From Candidatus Chryseobacterium colombiense (GTDB lineage: Bacteria > Bacteroidota > Bacteroidia > Flavobacteriales > Weeksellaceae), in NCBI GenBank assembly GCA_029203185.1, contig CP119310.1, positions 2,418,001-2,482,000 on the forward strand: a stretch of DNA of 64,000 nt, given 5' to 3'. Below, in pieces: positions 7,864 to 17,065 of the stretch. Numbering within the stretch: position 1 is the stretch's first letter; the number at the start of each line of letters is the position of its first letter. The notes under the pieces are model-generated. The model was not told the DNA's origin and ran no database searches. It worked only from the letters and a program-made list of their open reading frames with translations. A program made the position numbers and the translations under genes.

Positions 7864-8331
7864 CTTTTTCCTATTCTTCCTAAACTTCCAGGGTGAAATC
7901 GCATTACTGTCTTTCCACAATCCAACTTTTGAGTTTTTGGCTGTTAATTCATAATTTTTTAATTCTGTGTTTTTTGAAGATTTAAAATACCACCATCCAA
8001 AACCTGATTTTATAATCTCAGCAGACAAATATTTATCATTATCATAGAATATTTTAGCAACCGTTCGTTTGTACCGGTCTTTTCCCGTTCTATAAAACAT
8101 TACTTTTTTACCAAAAACCTGAGAACCGGTAAATTGTTTTGCATTTTTACCAAAAGCCTGTCCATTTTCTGGGCAATCCACTTCTGCTAAACGCAATGTT
8201 TCCTGCCGATTATTTCCTAAGAGAACGACTACAGTATCTCCATCTTTCACTTTAATGACCTTACCTTTCGATTGAGAAAACAGTAAATGACAATTTAAAA
8301 GCAGAATTACACAGACAAATTCCAACTTCAT
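7846..8331 (-). CDS. Secreted thermonuclease-like (SNase fold) protein
   Basis: A 161-residue protein with a Sec signal peptide (1-19, ending LLFSQ) and one staphylococcal nuclease domain. Motifs include VKDGDTVVV (metal-binding Asp), TLRLAEVDCPE (catalytic Arg and acidic residue), DRYKRTVAKI (second catalytic Arg region), IKSGFGWWY and GLWKDSNAISPWKFRK. These match Ca-dependent nucleases that cut DNA and RNA. It probably acts in the periplasm or outside the cell. The Lys/Arg-rich tail (KFRKNRKKKKEVL) could aid nucleic acid binding. No operon partner; the gene sits between the AraC gene and tmRNA. Confidence 0.88.
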   Translation of the reverse strand: MKLEFVCVILLLNCHLLFSQSKGKVIKVKDGDTVVVLLGNNRQETLRLAEVDCPENGQAFGKNAKQFTGSQVFGKKVMFYRTGKDRYKRTVAKIFYDNDKYLSAEIIKSGFGWWYFKSSKNTELKNYELTAKNSKVGLWKDSNAISPWKFRKNRKKKKEVL

Positions 8332-8345
8332 TATATATAAGATAT

Positions 8346-9149
8346 CTATATTATTTTACTGGGTGATGAGCCATAATGTTTTTTAAAGGCAAACGAAAAA
8401 TGAGAAAGATCTTCAAAACCGAGGTCCAGATATATTTCGGAAGCCATTTTTCCTTTTTCCAAAATAAGATAATGAGCTTCCTGCAATCTTTTCTGAATCA
8501 GCCATTTTCCCGGTGTAATTCCGAAAATCTTTTCAAAATCACGTTTAAAAGTCGCTAAGCTTCGCCCAGTAAGGTATGCAAAGCGGTCTAAATTAACATT
8601 AAAATGGAAGTTTTTATTCATAAAAGCTTCAATATCTATTTTACCGGGCTCATTAAAATCAAACAAAATATTTTTTAATTCGGGCTCTTCTTCAAGTAAT
8701 AAAATTAATACCTCTTTTATTTTTAAATCTACCAGTCTTGCATCAGAAAGTTTTTCTGAATTATAATAAAACAGTAGCGAGTTCATATAATTTTTAAATT
8801 GCAGACTGTCATTAAATAAGTATAAGGGTTTATTAAACTCTTTTCTTTCCGAGATTAAATTATATTCAATACTAAAATCTTTAAGAACTTGTTGATTTAA
8901 ATAAATAGATAAAGACCTAAACTCTCCATCAGGAGGTGGCTGTTTGGTAAATTTCAATAACTGATTTCTTCTCAGAAAGCGAATTGAACCGTCTTTCGCG
9001 GAATAATCATGGAAACCGTCATTTAAAATCAAATCACCTGAGATCTGATAACTCAGCACATGATCAGACACAAAATGCTCTCCCTGTCTACTCAGCTGAG
9101 TGTAGCAGGAAAATACAATATTTCCAAAATCCTCTCTTTTAGGTTTCAT
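8346..9149 (-). CDS. AraC-family transcriptional regulator
   Basis: 267 residues from the Met at 9149. An upstream in-frame ATG at 9179 is unlikely because a -7 box (9163-9156) lies between the two, so transcription starts after it. The N-terminal half is an unassigned ligand or dimerisation domain. The C-terminal 100 residues hold two helix-turn-helix motifs: FAYLTGRSLATFKRDFEKIF followed by GITPGKWLIQKRL, and YLDLGFEDLSHFSFAFKKHY. The short-chain dehydrogenase gene lies immediately upstream on the same strand, and AraC/dehydrogenase pairs of this kind are common. Effector and targets are unknown. Confidence 0.85.
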   Translation of the reverse strand: MKPKREDFGNIVFSCYTQLSRQGEHFVSDHVLSYQISGDLILNDGFHDYSAKDGSIRFLRRNQLLKFTKQPPPDGEFRSLSIYLNQQVLKDFSIEYNLISERKEFNKPLYLFNDSLQFKNYMNSLLFYYNSEKLSDARLVDLKIKEVLILLLEEEPELKNILFDFNEPGKIDIEAFMNKNFHFNVNLDRFAYLTGRSLATFKRDFEKIFGITPGKWLIQKRLQEAHYLILEKGKMASEIYLDLGFEDLSHFSFAFKKHYGSSPSKII

Positions 9150-9155
9150 GATATA

Positions 9156-9163
9156 CAAAGATA
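9156..9163 (-). promoter_or_regulatory. -7 box of the AraC-family gene
   Basis: TATCTTTG on the minus strand. The predicted start of transcription falls at about the ATG at 9149, so the message would be leaderless or nearly so. Confidence 0.55.
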
Positions 9164-9195
9164 TAAAACGAGATCGCAAAAACTCAACCCATTTA

Positions 9196-10092
9196 TTATT
9201 CCAGACTAATTCCTTTATGGGTTAAATACTTCTTTCCGTACTCTGTGTCAAAAATATTAACCGCGTTGTCATGATCTGTAGAGATCGTCACATCCATCCA
9301 TTTCTCAAACTCTTCTTTTCTTTTTTCATCAGTTGCTCTTAAAATAGCCGCCGCTTCACTTCCCAAGACCAAATGCAATGGAGGATTTTCATTTTCTACA
9401 ACATCAATCATTACTTTTGCTGCCTTCGCAGGATCTCCCATCGGAAGAAACTTCCCGGAAGTCAAATATTCTTTTACGCCACCTACTGTCGCTTCATACC
9501 CATCAATATCTTTTGCAAAGCTCATTGAGGAACCCGCCCATTCTGTACGAAAACCACCAGGTTGAATACAGGTTACTTTTATTCCCAAAGGAGCAACTTC
9601 TTTACTCAGAGATTCAGAAAAACCGACTAAACCAAACTTCGCAGCCTGATAAATGGAAAGCCCTGCATTCCCCACCCTGCCTCCAATAGAACTGATCTGC
9701 AGAATATTTCCCGAACGTTCTTTTCTCATATAAGGCAGAACAGCTCTAGTAATTTCAATCGGCGCATACAAATTAACTTCCAACTGACTTCTTACCTGTT
9801 CATTCGTAAAAGCTTCCGCAGCTCCAGTAATTCCGAAACCTGCATTATTTACCAAAACATCTATTTTACCGAAATAACTCACCGCTTCTTCAACTGCAGC
9901 ATAAATCTGCGCTTTATTCTGAACATCTAATTCCAATGACAACAACTGCCCCGAATATTGTTCAGTCAGTTCTGTTAAATGTTGAAGATTTCTGGCGGTA
10001 GCCACAACATAATCTCCTTTTAATAATACTGCTTCAACTAGACTTTTTCCTAAACCTTTTGAACTTCCTGTGATAAACCAAACTTTTTTCAT
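9196..10092 (-). CDS. Short-chain dehydrogenase/reductase (SDR)
   Basis: A 298-residue classical SDR. The NAD(P)-binding motif is TGSSKGLGKSL (residues 8-18), with NNAGFG near residue 87, the catalytic Ser in QISSIGG, and the YxxxK pair in YQAAK. LGIKVTCIQPGGFRTEW after it is also typical. The C-terminal extension (about 230-298) matches longer SDRs of the YvaG/oxidoreductase type. Substrate is unknown. It is 46 bases upstream of the AraC gene start on the same strand, which may indicate a regulatory link. Confidence 0.88.
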   Translation of the reverse strand: MKKVWFITGSSKGLGKSLVEAVLLKGDYVVATARNLQHLTELTEQYSGQLLSLELDVQNKAQIYAAVEEAVSYFGKIDVLVNNAGFGITGAAEAFTNEQVRSQLEVNLYAPIEITRAVLPYMRKERSGNILQISSIGGRVGNAGLSIYQAAKFGLVGFSESLSKEVAPLGIKVTCIQPGGFRTEWAGSSMSFAKDIDGYEATVGGVKEYLTSGKFLPMGDPAKAAKVMIDVVENENPPLHLVLGSEAAAILRATDEKRKEEFEKWMDVTISTDHDNAVNIFDTEYGKKYLTHKGISLE

Positions 10093-10420
10093 TATATTAT
10101 TGATTTTATTTGATACAAATTTCCGTCAACAATGCTTCGTACAGGTTTGTTAAAAAGCTCAAATTCACTTTGTTTAAAGAATCATTTCAGTTAAAATTAA
10201 GCAGTTATTATATAAGGTATATCCACACAACAAAATATTATTTCAATCAAATTAAAACAAGGACATATAATGCCAAAATATAAACACCTGAAAACTAAAA
10301 CACTAAACTAACCAAGGATAAAATAAGCACCTGCAAGCCACAAAAAAGACTAAAAAAATGTTTTATCGTAAAGAATTTTATATATTTGCACCATCTAACA
10401 ATTAAAAAAAATAATTTACT
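10093..10420. other. Intergenic region between the divergent SDR and acpP genes
   Basis: About 330 AT-rich bases holding both promoter regions. The acpP -7 box is clear. No convincing TAnnTTTG box was found for the SDR gene, and there is no ORF or structured RNA. Confidence 0.5.
10381..10388 (+). promoter_or_regulatory. -7 box of the acpP operon
   Basis: TATATTTG, an exact match, 32 bases before the acpP ATG. Followed by an A-rich leader typical of highly expressed Bacteroidota genes. Confidence 0.7.
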
Positions 10421-10660
10421 ATGTCAGACATTGCATCAAGAGTAAAAGCTATCATCGCTGATAAGCTTGACGTTGAAGAAACAGAAGTAACTCCTGAAGC
10501 TAGCTTCACTAACGATTTAGGAGCTGATTCATTGGATACAGTTGAACTAATCATGGAATTTGAAAAAGAATTCAACATTCAAATCCCTGATGATCAGGCT
10601 GAAAAAATTACTACTGTAGGACACGCTATCGCTTATATCGAAGAAGTAGTAAATAAATAA
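10421..10660 (+). CDS. acpP: Acyl carrier protein
   Basis: A 79-residue acidic protein of standard ACP length. The phosphopantetheine attachment serine is S37 in GADSLDTVELIM. It carries growing acyl chains in type II fatty acid synthesis. First gene of acpP-fabF-rnc-IPExxxVDY-pyk; fabF follows after 34 bases. This order is common in flavobacteria. Confidence 0.98.
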   Translation: MSDIASRVKAIIADKLDVEETEVTPEASFTNDLGADSLDTVELIMEFEKEFNIQIPDDQAEKITTVGHAIAYIEEVVNK

Positions 10661-10694
10661 TATTCTTCAACAAAAAAGAAATTAAACAAAGTTT

Positions 10695-11939
10695 ATGGAA
10701 TTAAAAAGAGTAGTTGTAACAGGATTTGGAGCAATAACACCGATTGGAAATAATGCAAAAGAATACTGGGAAAATCTTGTGAAAGGTGAGAGCGGTGCCG
10801 CTCCGATTACTCTTTTTGATGCCACAAACTTTAAAACAAAATTCGCTTGCGAAGTAAAAAATTTCAATCCATTAGACCATTTCGATAAGAAAGAGGCTAA
10901 AAAAATGGATAGAAATACACAACTTGGACTGGTTGCTGCTAAAGAAGCAGTACAACACTCAAGAATTATTGAAGACCATGTAGATAAAAACAGAGTCGGT
11001 GTAATCTGGGGTTCAGGAATCGGAGGTTTAGAAACTTTCGAAACTGAAGTTTTAGGATGGGCCAATACGGAAATTCCGAGATTCAATCCTTTCTTTATCC
11101 CTAAAATGATTGCAGATATTACTCCAGGACATATTTCTATTGAATATGGATTCCACGGACCGAACTATACTACTGTTTCTGCATGTGCATCTTCGGCAAA
11201 TGCTTTAATTGATTCCAAAATGCTTATCCAATTAGGAAAAGCAGATGTAATTGTGTGCGGAGGCTCAGAAGCTGCCGTTACAGCAAGTGGTGTCGGTGGA
11301 TTCAATGCAATGATGGCACTTTCTACAAGAAATGATGATCCTAAAACAGCTTCAAGACCTTTTGACAAAGACAGAGACGGATTTGTACTTGGTGAAGGAG
11401 CGGGATGTATCATCCTTGAAGAATACGAGCACGCTGTAAAACGTGGTGCTACAATTTATGCGGAATTAAAAGGTGGTGGTCTTAGTGCAGATGCACATCA
11501 CATGACAGCACCTCATCCTGAAGGTTTAGGAGCTTATCTGGTAATGAAAAGTTGCTTGGAAGATGCAGGCTTAACTGCTGATGAAGTAGATCACATCAAT
11601 ATGCATGGCACATCTACTCCATTAGGAGATATTGCAGAGTCTAATGCGATTTCAAAATTATTAGGAGAGCACGCTTTCGACATTCAGATTAATTCTACAA
11701 AATCAATGACGGGTCACTTATTGGGTGCTGCCGGGGTTATTGAAGCTATTGCTGCGTTAGGAACTATTATTCATGGTATTGTTCCTCCTACCATCAACCA
11801 TTTTACTGATGATGAAAATATCGATAGCAGACTGAACTTTACGTTCAACGAAGCTGCGAAGAAAGATGTAAAAGTAGCCATGAGTAATACTTTTGGGTTT
11901 GGTGGACATAACGCGTGCGTTCTATTTAAGAAAATCTAA
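10695..11939 (+). CDS. fabF: Beta-ketoacyl-ACP synthase II
   Basis: A 414-residue condensing enzyme with the full catalytic triad: C164 in VSACASSANA, H304 in NMHGTSTPLGD, and H341 after K336 in STKSMTGHLLGAAG. The C terminus NTFGFGGHNACVLF is typical of FabF. It extends acyl-ACP with malonyl-ACP. It follows acpP and is 9 bases ahead of rnc, so the three are co-transcribed. Confidence 0.97.
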   Translation: MELKRVVVTGFGAITPIGNNAKEYWENLVKGESGAAPITLFDATNFKTKFACEVKNFNPLDHFDKKEAKKMDRNTQLGLVAAKEAVQHSRIIEDHVDKNRVGVIWGSGIGGLETFETEVLGWANTEIPRFNPFFIPKMIADITPGHISIEYGFHGPNYTTVSACASSANALIDSKMLIQLGKADVIVCGGSEAAVTASGVGGFNAMMALSTRNDDPKTASRPFDKDRDGFVLGEGAGCIILEEYEHAVKRGATIYAELKGGGLSADAHHMTAPHPEGLGAYLVMKSCLEDAGLTADEVDHINMHGTSTPLGDIAESNAISKLLGEHAFDIQINSTKSMTGHLLGAAGVIEAIAALGTIIHGIVPPTINHFTDDENIDSRLNFTFNEAAKKDVKVAMSNTFGFGGHNACVLFKKI

Positions 11940-11948
11940 TTTTACTGA

Positions 11949-12713
11949 ATGGAGTTACAGAAATACTTTTCTAAATTCCTTCTCAAACAAAGAAAAAGAA
12001 AATTAACGGAGAGAGACTACTTCCTCAGTACTGAACTTCACAAAATGTTAGGTACCGAGGTGCAAAATGTTGCGCTTTACCGTGAAGCTTTTTCTTTAAA
12101 AAGCTCTTCTAAAAATCAAGACAATAGTAATTACGAAAGACTTGAATTTTTGGGAGATTCCGTTTTGGGTACAATTATCTCCTGTCATCTGTTTCAGACT
12201 TATCCTAAAGCTAATGAAGGGTATCTGACACAAATGAAATCTAAGATTGTCAACAGGAAAAACCTTAATAAACTTGGAGAAGATTTAAAATTGACAGATC
12301 TTCTGCAAAAGCAAAATTCTGTGGCTTTAGGGGAAAATATCTCCGGAAATTTATTTGAAGCCTTAATTGGTGCCGTTTATCTGGATTTTCAATATGACAC
12401 CTGTAAGAAAATCATTTTGGAAAGGCTTTTAACGCCATCAGAGATCAATAAACTTGAGAATAAAATTGTAAGCTACAAAGGTCTTTTGCTGGAATGGAGC
12501 CAGAAGAAAAAAGTAAATATAAAATATGAGACCTGCGAAGAAATCCAGGTAAATAAAGCCGTCGTTTTTCGATGTCATGTTTGGTTAGGTGAAGAAAAAA
12601 TAGCCAATGCTACAGAAACCTCCAAAAAGAAAGCAGAAGAAAAAGCAGCACAGAGAGCATTTTATATTTTAAATAAAAAAGAAAATATACTTGGAAATCC
12701 AAAAACTTTATGA
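11949..12713 (+). CDS. rnc: Ribonuclease III
   Basis: A 254-residue protein. The catalytic domain (about residues 20-165) contains the signature YERLEFLGDSVLG with metal-binding acidic residues, and a second acidic cluster at GNLFEALIGAVYLD. The double-stranded RNA-binding domain is at about 170-240 (YKGLLLEWSQKKK ... ETSKKKAEEKAAQRAF). It processes rRNA and other duplex RNA. The C terminus overlaps the next gene by 23 bases. Confidence 0.96.
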   Translation: MELQKYFSKFLLKQRKRKLTERDYFLSTELHKMLGTEVQNVALYREAFSLKSSSKNQDNSNYERLEFLGDSVLGTIISCHLFQTYPKANEGYLTQMKSKIVNRKNLNKLGEDLKLTDLLQKQNSVALGENISGNLFEALIGAVYLDFQYDTCKKIILERLLTPSEINKLENKIVSYKGLLLEWSQKKKVNIKYETCEEIQVNKAVVFRCHVWLGEEKIANATETSKKKAEEKAAQRAFYILNKKENILGNPKTL

Positions 12714-13164
12714 TCTAGACGATATAGAATTTGAAGATATTGCCATAGGATTGGTAAGATTAGCAAAAAATATACCTGATCACGAGTTTTTCTACAAAAT
12801 AAATCAAAATAATGATCTTACCTTCTCCAGAAAAAAGGACATTGTCTTACACGGAGATTATTATGATTATTTTTTTCCAAGATTTGAAGCTTATCACAAG
12901 TTTACAAAGACATGTTTTACTTTCATTTCGAACAGATCTTCTGAAAGTAAACAAAAAAAAATACAAACAGAACTCTTCTCAGAAGAAGAAAACATTAAAT
13001 TTTTATTAAATAATCAGGTAGATGTAGAATATATTCTGCATAGTTCGGAACAGTTTCCTGATTTTTCCGTAATTTTGCTCCCTGAAAATCTTGTATTTCC
13101 AATTCAAGATTATACATTGAGTTCTGAGGAAGAACTTTATCAAATTATCCAGTATTATGAATAA
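12691..13164 (+). CDS. IPExxxVDY family protein (function unknown)
   Basis: A 157-residue soluble acidic protein with no signal peptide. It carries IPDHEFFYKI near residue 28, a variant of the motif that names the IPExxxVDY family, and DYYDYFFPRFEAYH. The family is known from Bacteroidota, where it typically sits between rnc and pyk, as here. It overlaps rnc by 23 bases and pyk by 8, so translation is probably coupled. The assignment rests mainly on context; no biochemical role can be given. Confidence 0.68.
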   Translation: MEIQKLYDLDDIEFEDIAIGLVRLAKNIPDHEFFYKINQNNDLTFSRKKDIVLHGDYYDYFFPRFEAYHKFTKTCFTFISNRSSESKQKKIQTELFSEEENIKFLLNNQVDVEYILHSSEQFPDFSVILLPENLVFPIQDYTLSSEEELYQIIQYYE

Positions 13165-14602
13165 GTATTTAAAGAAGACAAAAATTATCGCAACACTTGG
13201 ACCGGCTTCATCGTCGAAGGAAGTAATGTTAGGATTAATGAAAGCGGGAGTTGATATTTTTAGAATTAATTTTTCACACGCCGATTATGATCTAGTAAAA
13301 GCAAATATCAAAATCATCAGAGAGCTTAATAAAGAATATGGTTTCTCTGTAGGTATATTGGGAGATTTACAGGGTCCTAAGCTGAGAGTAGGTGTGGTAA
13401 AAGAAGGTTCTTATCTGAATCCTGGAGATATTCTGACCTTTACCAATGAAAAAATAGAAGGCGATTCTACAAAAGTATATATGACTTACCAACAGTTTCC
13501 ACAAGATGTAAAAGTTGGTGAAAGAATTCTTATCGATGATGGTAAGTTAGTTTTGGAAGTTACTGAAACCAATCTGACCGATACGGTAAAAGCAAAAACG
13601 ATTCAAGGGGGACCTTTAAGTTCTAAAAAAGGAGTAAACCTTCCCAATACCAACGTTTCTCTTCCTGCTTTAACGGAAAAAGATATTCAGGATGCTAATT
13701 TCATGCTTGATCAGGAAGTAGATTGGGTGGCTCTTTCATTCGTGCGTCACGCTCAGGATATTATTGATTTGAAAGAATTAATCAATAAACACCCGAAAGG
13801 TAAATTTAAGACTCCGATTATTGCGAAAATTGAAAAGCCTGAAGGCGTAAAAAATATTGATGAGATCCTATTGGAATGTGACGGATTAATGGTTGCGCGT
13901 GGAGATTTAGGAGTAGAAGTTCCAATGGAAGAAGTTCCGGCTATTCAGAAAACATTGGTAGAAAAAGCCAGATTTTACTCTAAGCCGGTAATCATTGCTA
14001 CTCAGATGATGGAAACAATGATCAACAGCTTAACACCAACAAGAGCAGAGGTAAACGACGTTGCCAACTCCGTATTGGACGGAGCTGATGCAGTAATGCT
14101 TTCTGGAGAAACTTCTGTAGGTAGATATCCTGTTCAGGTGGTTGAAAATATGGCTAAAATTGTGAAGAACATTGAAATGACCCATTTTTACCAACACAAA
14201 AATGAACCGATTGAAAAAGACTACAACTGCATCGATGAAAGATTCATTACTAACAGAGTTTGTCTTGCAGCGGTAAGAATTGCAAAAACAACCAATGTTT
14301 CAGCTATCGTTACTTTAACACATTCAGGATATACAGCATTCCAGCTTGCAGCACACAGACCGAACTCGCATATCATCGTTTATAGCGGAAATAAGAGAGT
14401 TATTACCATGCTGAACCTGCTTTGGGGAGTTCATGCTTACTATTATGATATGAAGAAACCTACGGATGAAACGATTATCCAGGTAAATATGCTGACTCAC
14501 AACCACGGTTATATTGAAACCGGAGATTTTGTAATCAACATCAATGCTACACCATCATACGAAGGTGGAAAAACGAATACATTGAGATTAACAACGGTTT
14601 AA
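13157..14602 (+). CDS. pyk: Pyruvate kinase
   Basis: A 481-residue enzyme converting phosphoenolpyruvate and ADP to pyruvate and ATP. Visible motifs are KIIATLGPASSS near the start, RINFSHADY, the B domain after LGDLQGPKLRVG, the catalytic lysine region IIAKIEKPEGV, ARGDLGVEVP, and MLSGETSVGRYPV. The C-terminal regulatory domain (about 355-481) is present, with AIVTLTHSGYTAFQLAAHRP. It is the last gene of the operon, followed by a strong terminator. Confidence 0.97.
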   Translation: MNKYLKKTKIIATLGPASSSKEVMLGLMKAGVDIFRINFSHADYDLVKANIKIIRELNKEYGFSVGILGDLQGPKLRVGVVKEGSYLNPGDILTFTNEKIEGDSTKVYMTYQQFPQDVKVGERILIDDGKLVLEVTETNLTDTVKAKTIQGGPLSSKKGVNLPNTNVSLPALTEKDIQDANFMLDQEVDWVALSFVRHAQDIIDLKELINKHPKGKFKTPIIAKIEKPEGVKNIDEILLECDGLMVARGDLGVEVPMEEVPAIQKTLVEKARFYSKPVIIATQMMETMINSLTPTRAEVNDVANSVLDGADAVMLSGETSVGRYPVQVVENMAKIVKNIEMTHFYQHKNEPIEKDYNCIDERFITNRVCLAAVRIAKTTNVSAIVTLTHSGYTAFQLAAHRPNSHIIVYSGNKRVITMLNLLWGVHAYYYDMKKPTDETIIQVNMLTHNHGYIETGDFVININATPSYEGGKTNTLRLTTV

Positions 14603-14624
14603 TCAAACGAAAAACAGTATACAA

Positions 14625-14656
14625 TAAAAACTCCCAAGATTTTGGGAGTTTTTTTA
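14625..14656 (+). terminator. Terminator after pyk
   Basis: AACTCCCAA / TTGGGAGTT with a short loop, A tract before and T tract after. It can also serve the convergent aldehyde dehydrogenase gene. Confidence 0.88.
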
Positions 14657-14686
14657 TGTTTAAATTATTTCCTATTTTCAATAAAG

Positions 14687-15979
14687 CTAATTTCCGACAA
14701 TCGTCTTAGCCGTTACAAACTCTTTTAAAGCCAGTAAAGAAAGCTCCGTACCATAACCCGAAGCCTTTGTTCCGCCAAAAGGAAAACGGGGATCAGAACT
14801 TGTCATTCTGTTGATATTTACCGTTCCCGATTCCAGGTTTTCGATAAAGAATAACTGACGGGCTTTATCAGCTGTCCAGACAGAGTTTGAAAGTCCGAAG
14901 GGAATATCATTCGCCATTTGTAAAGCTTCCTCATCATTTTTAGCAATCATCACTATTCCAAGCGGTCCGAAAAGTTCTTCCTGTAAAATTGGATTACCTT
15001 CTTTTACACGGATTAATCCTGGATTAAATTCAATATCTGAAATTCTTTCCAATGGGATGATAATTTCCGCACCGTTCTCCAAAGCTTTTTTAAATTGCTG
15101 TTCCAAATCATCGGCCAAGTCCGGCCTTGCCATTCCTGCAATCCTGGTTTCTTTATTCATCGGATCTCCGACAACATATTTTTTATATTCTTCAATGAAT
15201 TTTGGAAGAAAAACATCTTCAACTTTCTCATCGATAATAAACCTCTTGGCTGCAGTACAAGTTTGTCCACAGTTTTGAAGCCTGGATTTCACTCCGGCCT
15301 TCGCAGCTTCCTCTAGGTCTGCATCATCAAAAACAATAAATGCATCACTTCCTCCTAATTCAAGCAGGGATTTCTTAATGTTTAAACCGGCTATCGAAGC
15401 CACTTCACCACCTGCTTTTCCACTTCCTGTAAGACTTACTCCTTTTACAATAGGATGCTCTAAAATTTCTTTTACGGCTTTATGTCCCACTTCAAGATTC
15501 TGAAAAACACCTTCTGGAAAGCCCGCTTCCAAAAGCACCTCTTCAATCGCATTTCCACTTCCAAAGCAAATTGATGCATGCTTCAAAACAATAGTATTAC
15601 CCGCTAAAATTGCAGGCGCAGCGAATCTCAACACCTGCCAGAAAGGAAAATTCCAAGGCATTACTCCTAAAATCACACCTTTTGGAACATAATGAACTTC
15701 TGAATAAGAAAATTCGGAGTCTATTTTCTCTGGTTTTAAAATGTTCTCGGCATCGGCATAATAATTCATCATTAAAGCACATTTTTCTACCTCAGCAATC
15801 GATTCTGAAATCGGCTTATTCATCTCTTGAGTAATGATAGTACCAAATCTCTCAGCATTGTTTTTTAAAATTCCTGCAGCTTTTGCAATGAGTTTTTGTC
15901 TGTTTTCGAATGGTACTTTTCTCCATTCTGAAAATGCCTTATCTCCTTGGATAAGTTTATTTTCAATTGATTGTTCCAT
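14687..15979 (-). CDS. NAD(P)-dependent aldehyde dehydrogenase, succinate-semialdehyde dehydrogenase-like
   Basis: A 430-residue aldehyde dehydrogenase. It has the cofactor-domain motif PWNFPFWQVLRF, the LLELGGSDAFIV block with the catalytic Glu, and the active Cys in NCGQTCTAAKRF. The end (FPFGGTKASGYGTELS) also fits. It most resembles the roughly 455-residue SSADH (Sad/YneI) group, which oxidises succinate semialdehyde. The start is about 20 residues shorter than usual: the INPATG strand is missing, and an in-frame stop lies 10 codons upstream with no other ATG. Monocistronic; substrate is inferred. Confidence 0.82.
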   Translation of the reverse strand: MEQSIENKLIQGDKAFSEWRKVPFENRQKLIAKAAGILKNNAERFGTIITQEMNKPISESIAEVEKCALMMNYYADAENILKPEKIDSEFSYSEVHYVPKGVILGVMPWNFPFWQVLRFAAPAILAGNTIVLKHASICFGSGNAIEEVLLEAGFPEGVFQNLEVGHKAVKEILEHPIVKGVSLTGSGKAGGEVASIAGLNIKKSLLELGGSDAFIVFDDADLEEAAKAGVKSRLQNCGQTCTAAKRFIIDEKVEDVFLPKFIEEYKKYVVGDPMNKETRIAGMARPDLADDLEQQFKKALENGAEIIIPLERISDIEFNPGLIRVKEGNPILQEELFGPLGIVMIAKNDEEALQMANDIPFGLSNSVWTADKARQLFFIENLESGTVNINRMTSSDPRFPFGGTKASGYGTELSLLALKEFVTAKTIVGN

Positions 15980-16120
15980 ACTGTAATTTCTGTTTTTAAA
16001 TTCAAATCAATGAATTTAATTAATGCCTTTCTCTAAAAAGCATCATATAAGCAACAAAATTTGTTCCTTAGGGTTAAATAAAATAATGATTTTCTCTATC
16101 GAAGAATATCAAATTATCGT

Positions 16121-17041
16121 TTATATCATAAACCATTCATTCATAAGACATGCCGCCAGTCTCGCCGTTCTTTCCTGAATATCAAATAACGGATTAACTT
16201 CTGCTACATCCAAAGCTAATAGCTTTTCACTTTTTAAAATGTGTCTGTAAAAATGCATAAATGTAGCATCTGCAAAAATTCCATTATAGGCTGAAGCTGA
16301 AACTCCCGGAGCTATGGAAGCATTAAAGACATCCATACAAATCGTTAAGTAAACATAGTCAACACTTTCCAGCAGTTCATTTATTCTCTGGTAAATAGAA
16401 GGTAAGTTTTCAAAGAACAGTTCATCAGCCAAAATATATTTCATTCCATACTGATGTGCTGTATCAAATAATTTCAAGGTATTGGAATTTCTTTGAATTC
16501 CGATATGCAGTGAATTGATTTCGCTTTCCTGGGCAATCTGCCAAAATCCTGTTCCGGAACTTGCTCCTACTCCATTTTCAGGCTGTCTGTTATCAAAATG
16601 GGCATCAATATTAATGATCCCGATCTTCTGTTCAGGAAAAGCTGTTTTAACACCTAAATAATGGGCATAAGTAACCTCATGCCCCCCTCCCAAAACCATT
16701 GATTTTCCTCCTTTCAACAGAACTTTGGAAACATTCTTAGCAAGATTATTCTGAGCATTTTCTAATTTTCCATCTTCACAGGTAACATTACCAAAATCAA
16801 GCAACGAAAAATCAGGAAGAATCACCGGAAAGTTGGACATATTTTTCCTGATGATACATGGAGCATCTTTTGCCCCCTGTCTTCCTTTATTTCTCCGAAC
16901 CCCTTCATCTACGGCAAACCCATGTAAAACGAAATCATTCGTTGAAATTGCATCGTAATTAGTTTCTTCTTTCACTCTTTGAAAGAGCCTGTGATAAAGA
17001 AGCTCTTCACCATCTAATCTACCCTGCCAGATTTTGTTCAT
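16121..17041 (-). CDS. hutG: Formimidoylglutamase
   Basis: A 306-residue ureohydrolase (arginase fold) that cleaves N-formimidoyl-glutamate to glutamate and formamide, the last step of one histidine degradation route. Mn-ligand motifs are GGGHEVTYAHY (H121) and NIDAHFDNR (D146, H148, D150). The third motif reads TICMDVFNAS, with D237 kept but Cys235 where arginase-fold enzymes usually have Asp. APGVSASAYNG fits the formimidoylglutamase subgroup. It lies 24 bases after hutI in the same operon, which supports the assignment over arginase or agmatinase. Confidence 0.88.
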   Translation of the reverse strand: MNKIWQGRLDGEELLYHRLFQRVKEETNYDAISTNDFVLHGFAVDEGVRRNKGRQGAKDAPCIIRKNMSNFPVILPDFSLLDFGNVTCEDGKLENAQNNLAKNVSKVLLKGGKSMVLGGGHEVTYAHYLGVKTAFPEQKIGIINIDAHFDNRQPENGVGASSGTGFWQIAQESEINSLHIGIQRNSNTLKLFDTAHQYGMKYILADELFFENLPSIYQRINELLESVDYVYLTICMDVFNASIAPGVSASAYNGIFADATFMHFYRHILKSEKLLALDVAEVNPLFDIQERTARLAACLMNEWFMI

Positions 17042-17065
17042 TACTTTGATAATTTTGTATTTAGT

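Noticed and set aside
10682..11086. 134-residue minus-strand ORF over fabF, and similar long antisense ORFs over rnc, pyk, sdhA and aspS
   Set aside because: Shadow frames of strongly conserved genes; no start context or homology signal.
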